64,000 nucleotides of DNA, from assembly GCA_023461075.1 (NCBI GenBank), contig JAEWNY010000028.1:1-64000 (forward strand), given 5' to 3'. The notes under the pieces were generated by a model. That model made no database searches, had not been told where the DNA came from, and saw only the letters and a list, made by a program, of their open reading frames with translations. Made by a program: the position numbers and the translations under genes. Positions 61,956 through 64,000 of the stretch are shown piece by piece (position 1 is the first letter of the stretch; each line of letters begins with the position of its first letter). This DNA comes from Pseudomonadota bacterium (GTDB lineage Bacteria > Pseudomonadota > Gammaproteobacteria > Xanthomonadales > Xanthomonadaceae).

Positions 61956-63251
61956 ATGGAAGCTTTGTCGCGGATCGGTTTCGGGGTGTTCGGTCTGGCC
62001 GTGCTGGTGGGCGTGGCCTGGCTGTTCTCCAACAACAAGCGCGCGGTCGACTGGAAGCTGATCCTCACCGGCATCGCGCTGCAGATCGGCTTCGCCGCGC
62101 TGGTGTTGCTGGTCCCGGGCGGGCGCGAGGTATTCGACTGGCTCGGCCACGGCTTCGTCAAGCTGCTCGATTTCGTCAAGGCCGGTTCCGGTTTCATCTT
62201 CGGCTCGCTGATGAACGTCGAGACCTTTGGCTTCATCTTCGCCTTCCAGGTGCTGCCGACCATCATCTTCTTCGCCGCCTTCATGGGCGTGCTCTACCAC
62301 CTGGGCGTGATGCAGGCGATCGTCAAGGCGATGGCCTGGGCGATCACCAAGGTGATGCGGGTCTCGGGTGCGGAAACCACCAGCGTCTGCGCCAGCGTGT
62401 TCATCGGCCAGACCGAGGCGCCTCTGACGGTGCGCCCGTACATCGCGCGGATGACCCACTCCGAATTGCTGACGATGATGATCGGCGGCATGGCGCATAT
62501 CGCCGGCGGCGTGCTGGCCGCGTATGTCGGCATGCTCGGCGGCACCGATCCGGAGGCGCAGGCGTTCTATGCCAAGCACCTGATGGCCGCATCGATCATG
62601 GCCGCGCCGGCCACGCTGGTGGTGGCGAAGCTGCTGATTCCCGAGACGCAGGAACCGCTGACCCGTGGCTCGGTGAAGATGGAAGTGGAAAAGACCACCG
62701 CCAACATCATCGATGCCGCCGCCTCCGGTGCCGCCGACGGGCTGAAGCTCGCGCTCAACATCGCGGCGATGCTGCTTGCCTTCATCGCGCTGATCGCGAT
62801 GGTCAATGCGCCGCTGACCTGGTTGGGCGAAGTCACCGGCATCGCCCAGATGATCGGCAGGCCGACCAACCTGGAAAACATCCTGGGCGCGGTGCTGTCC
62901 CCGGTGGCTTGGGTGATCGGCGTGCCGTGGCAGGACGCGACCACGGTGGGTTCGTTGATCGGGCAGAAAGTCGTCATCAACGAGTTCATCGCCTACAGCG
63001 AGCTGGCCAAGATCACCACCGGCCAGGCGCCGGGCGTGACGCTGACCCCGCAGGGCGCGCTGATTGCGACCTATGCGCTGTGCGGCTTCGCCAACTTCAG
63101 CTCGATCGCGATCCAGATCGGCGGCATCGGCGGGCTGGCCCCGGAGCGCCGCGCCGACCTGGCCCGCTTCGGCCTGCGTGCGGTGCTGGGTGGCTCCATC
63201 GCCACCTTCATGACCGCAACCATCGCCGGCGTGCTGACCTGGTTCGGATGA
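61956..63251 (+). CDS. NupC family concentrative nucleoside transporter
   Basis: The 431-residue membrane protein of the CNT family has the substrate/Na site GQTEAPLTVRPYIARMTHSE and the second site VVINEFIAYSELA, plus the N-terminal gate domain with FQVLPTIIFFAAFMGVLYHLG. The bacterial members import nucleosides with Na+ or H+. The ATG at 61956 follows GGGGG. It ends four bases before a ribokinase-like gene, pointing to a nucleoside-salvage unit. Confidence 0.93.
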   Translation: MEALSRIGFGVFGLAVLVGVAWLFSNNKRAVDWKLILTGIALQIGFAALVLLVPGGREVFDWLGHGFVKLLDFVKAGSGFIFGSLMNVETFGFIFAFQVLPTIIFFAAFMGVLYHLGVMQAIVKAMAWAITKVMRVSGAETTSVCASVFIGQTEAPLTVRPYIARMTHSELLTMMIGGMAHIAGGVLAAYVGMLGGTDPEAQAFYAKHLMAASIMAAPATLVVAKLLIPETQEPLTRGSVKMEVEKTTANIIDAAASGAADGLKLALNIAAMLLAFIALIAMVNAPLTWLGEVTGIAQMIGRPTNLENILGAVLSPVAWVIGVPWQDATTVGSLIGQKVVINEFIAYSELAKITTGQAPGVTLTPQGALIATYALCGFANFSSIAIQIGGIGGLAPERRADLARFGLRAVLGGSIATFMTATIAGVLTWFG

Positions 63252-63255
63252 GCGC

Positions 63256-64000
63256 ATGAGCCGCGTCGTCGTCGTCGGCTCGTTCAACCTCGACCACGTC
63301 TGGCGCAGCGAACGGATCCCGGTTGCCGGACAAACGCTCGCCGGCAGCTACGACAGCGGCCCCGGCGGCAAGGGCTTCAACCAGGCGATGGCTGCGTGCC
63401 GCGCTGGCGCGGACACCGTGTTCGTCTGCGCGCTCGGGCAAGACGCAGGCGGCGAACTGGCGCGTGCCTTGGCGAGGGCGGACGGCATCGACCTGCGCGA
63501 TCAGGCCAGCGACGCACCGACCGGCACCGCCGGCATCTTCGTCGACGGCGAGGGACGCAACTGCATTGTCATTGGGCCCGGCGCCAACGCCGACCTCGGC
63601 ACGGCGCATGTCGAATCGCAACGCGAGGCGGTCGAGGCGGCCGCAGTCGTGCTGGCACAACTGGAATCCCCGTCTCCCAGCATCGAATCCGCCCTGCGCA
63701 TCGCGCGAGCAACGGGCGTGACGAGCGTGCTCAACCCCGCCCCGGCCAATGCGCCGACCACGCGCGAGATGCTCGCACTGGCCGACATCCTCACGCCCAA
63801 TGAGAGCGAATTCGCCGCGTTGATCGCACGGCACACCTCGATGGCGATCCCCGCCGATGCGGTCGCCACGGCTGGTGACGAAGCCTTGCACCTGCTTTGC
63901 CGCACCTTGCATCCGGCGGGCACGGTAGTCATCACCCTGGGCGCAATCGGCAGCTTTGTCTCGCATGCCGATGATGGATGGCGGGGCGATGCGGCCTCGC
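63256..64000 (+). CDS. PfkB-type sugar kinase, ribokinase-like (runs off the window)
   Basis: The 248 visible residues start MSRVVVVGSFNLDHVWRSERIPVAGQTLAG and contain the PfkB signature 1 GGKGFNQAMAACRAG and ITLGAIGSF. The C-terminal signature with the catalytic Asp lies beyond the edge. It is likely ribokinase or a nucleoside kinase, consistent with coupling to the NupC transporter. The stop is outside the window. Confidence 0.88.
   Translation, partial: MSRVVVVGSFNLDHVWRSERIPVAGQTLAGSYDSGPGGKGFNQAMAACRAGADTVFVCALGQDAGGELARALARADGIDLRDQASDAPTGTAGIFVDGEGRNCIVIGPGANADLGTAHVESQREAVEAAAVVLAQLESPSPSIESALRIARATGVTSVLNPAPANAPTTREMLALADILTPNESEFAALIARHTSMAIPADAVATAGDEALHLLCRTLHPAGTVVITLGAIGSFVSHADDGWRGDAAS

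Overview
The window is 64 kb of GC-rich, densely packed chromosomal DNA. It most probably comes from a member of the Xanthomonadaceae/Lysobacteraceae (Lysobacter, Luteimonas or Thermomonas-like gammaproteobacteria). The evidence is the block pilT-pilU-yqgE-ruvX-pyrB with divergent yggS-proC, a metX-metB-hom operon behind a SAM riboswitch, large TonB-dependent receptors with a carboxypeptidase-regulatory-like N-terminus, and the high GC codon bias throughout. The genus is an inference. I see no phage, insertion sequence, CRISPR array, rRNA or tRNA gene.

Layout. 1-6.1 kb (minus): the N-terminal part of hrpA, pyrB, ruvX, yqgE, and the twitching-motility ATPases pilU and pilT. 6.2-8.5 kb (plus): yggS, proC, a DUF4426 lipoprotein and a broken short-chain dehydrogenase tail. 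8.5-10.2 kb (minus): pdxH, a stand-alone NIF3/YqfO-type domain and a BtuF-like protein with no signal peptide, in one overlapping operon. 10.3-13.3 kb (plus): aroK-aroB, a WGR-domain protein and hemE. 13.3-16.8 kb (minus): a very large hybrid sensor kinase. 17-20.3 kb: cytochrome b561, a glutaredoxin-like protein, serine dehydratase and an exported alpha/beta hydrolase. 20.4-22.2 kb (minus): two paralogous HTH-transmembrane-Cys proteins and an APH(6)-like kinase. 22.3-25.8 kb (minus): hom, metB and metX under a SAM-I riboswitch. 25.9-31.3 kb (plus): an M23 peptidase, prfC, a hemolysin III family protein and an AsmA-family protein. 31.3-33.5 kb (minus): a CBS protein, a glycosyltransferase and mtgA. 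33.5-35.4 kb (plus): hslO and an unrecognised exported protein.

35.7-45.5 kb (minus) holds three TonB-dependent receptors, each followed by a strong hairpin. The first two are paralogues with almost identical promoters. 45.7-51.7 kb has pckG, a TetR repressor facing an acyl-CoA dehydrogenase (fadE) across CATAC/GTATG palindromes, and two small genes after fadE. 51.6-55.5 kb has a metallophosphoesterase, a 12-helix NTP/NDP-exchange-type carrier and an exported beta-lactamase-fold hydrolase. 55.6-58.3 kb has a lysine-rich histone H1-like protein and the glycine cleavage genes gcvH and gcvT. 58.4-64 kb has an NfeD/SPFH pair, a GDT1-type manganese exporter under a yybP-ykoY riboswitch, a membrane diguanylate cyclase, a NupC-type nucleoside permease and the start of a ribokinase-like gene.

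Taken together this is mostly core metabolism (pyrimidine, proline, shikimate, haem, methionine, serine/glycine, gluconeogenesis, beta-oxidation). Three regulatory switches can be read directly in the DNA: SAM-I, manganese and the TetR operator. I did not find a clear new defence or mobile system. The less described elements are the paired membrane-anchored HTH proteins, the pdxH-linked BtuF-like/NIF3-like pair, the twin receptor promoters and the unknown exported protein after hslO.
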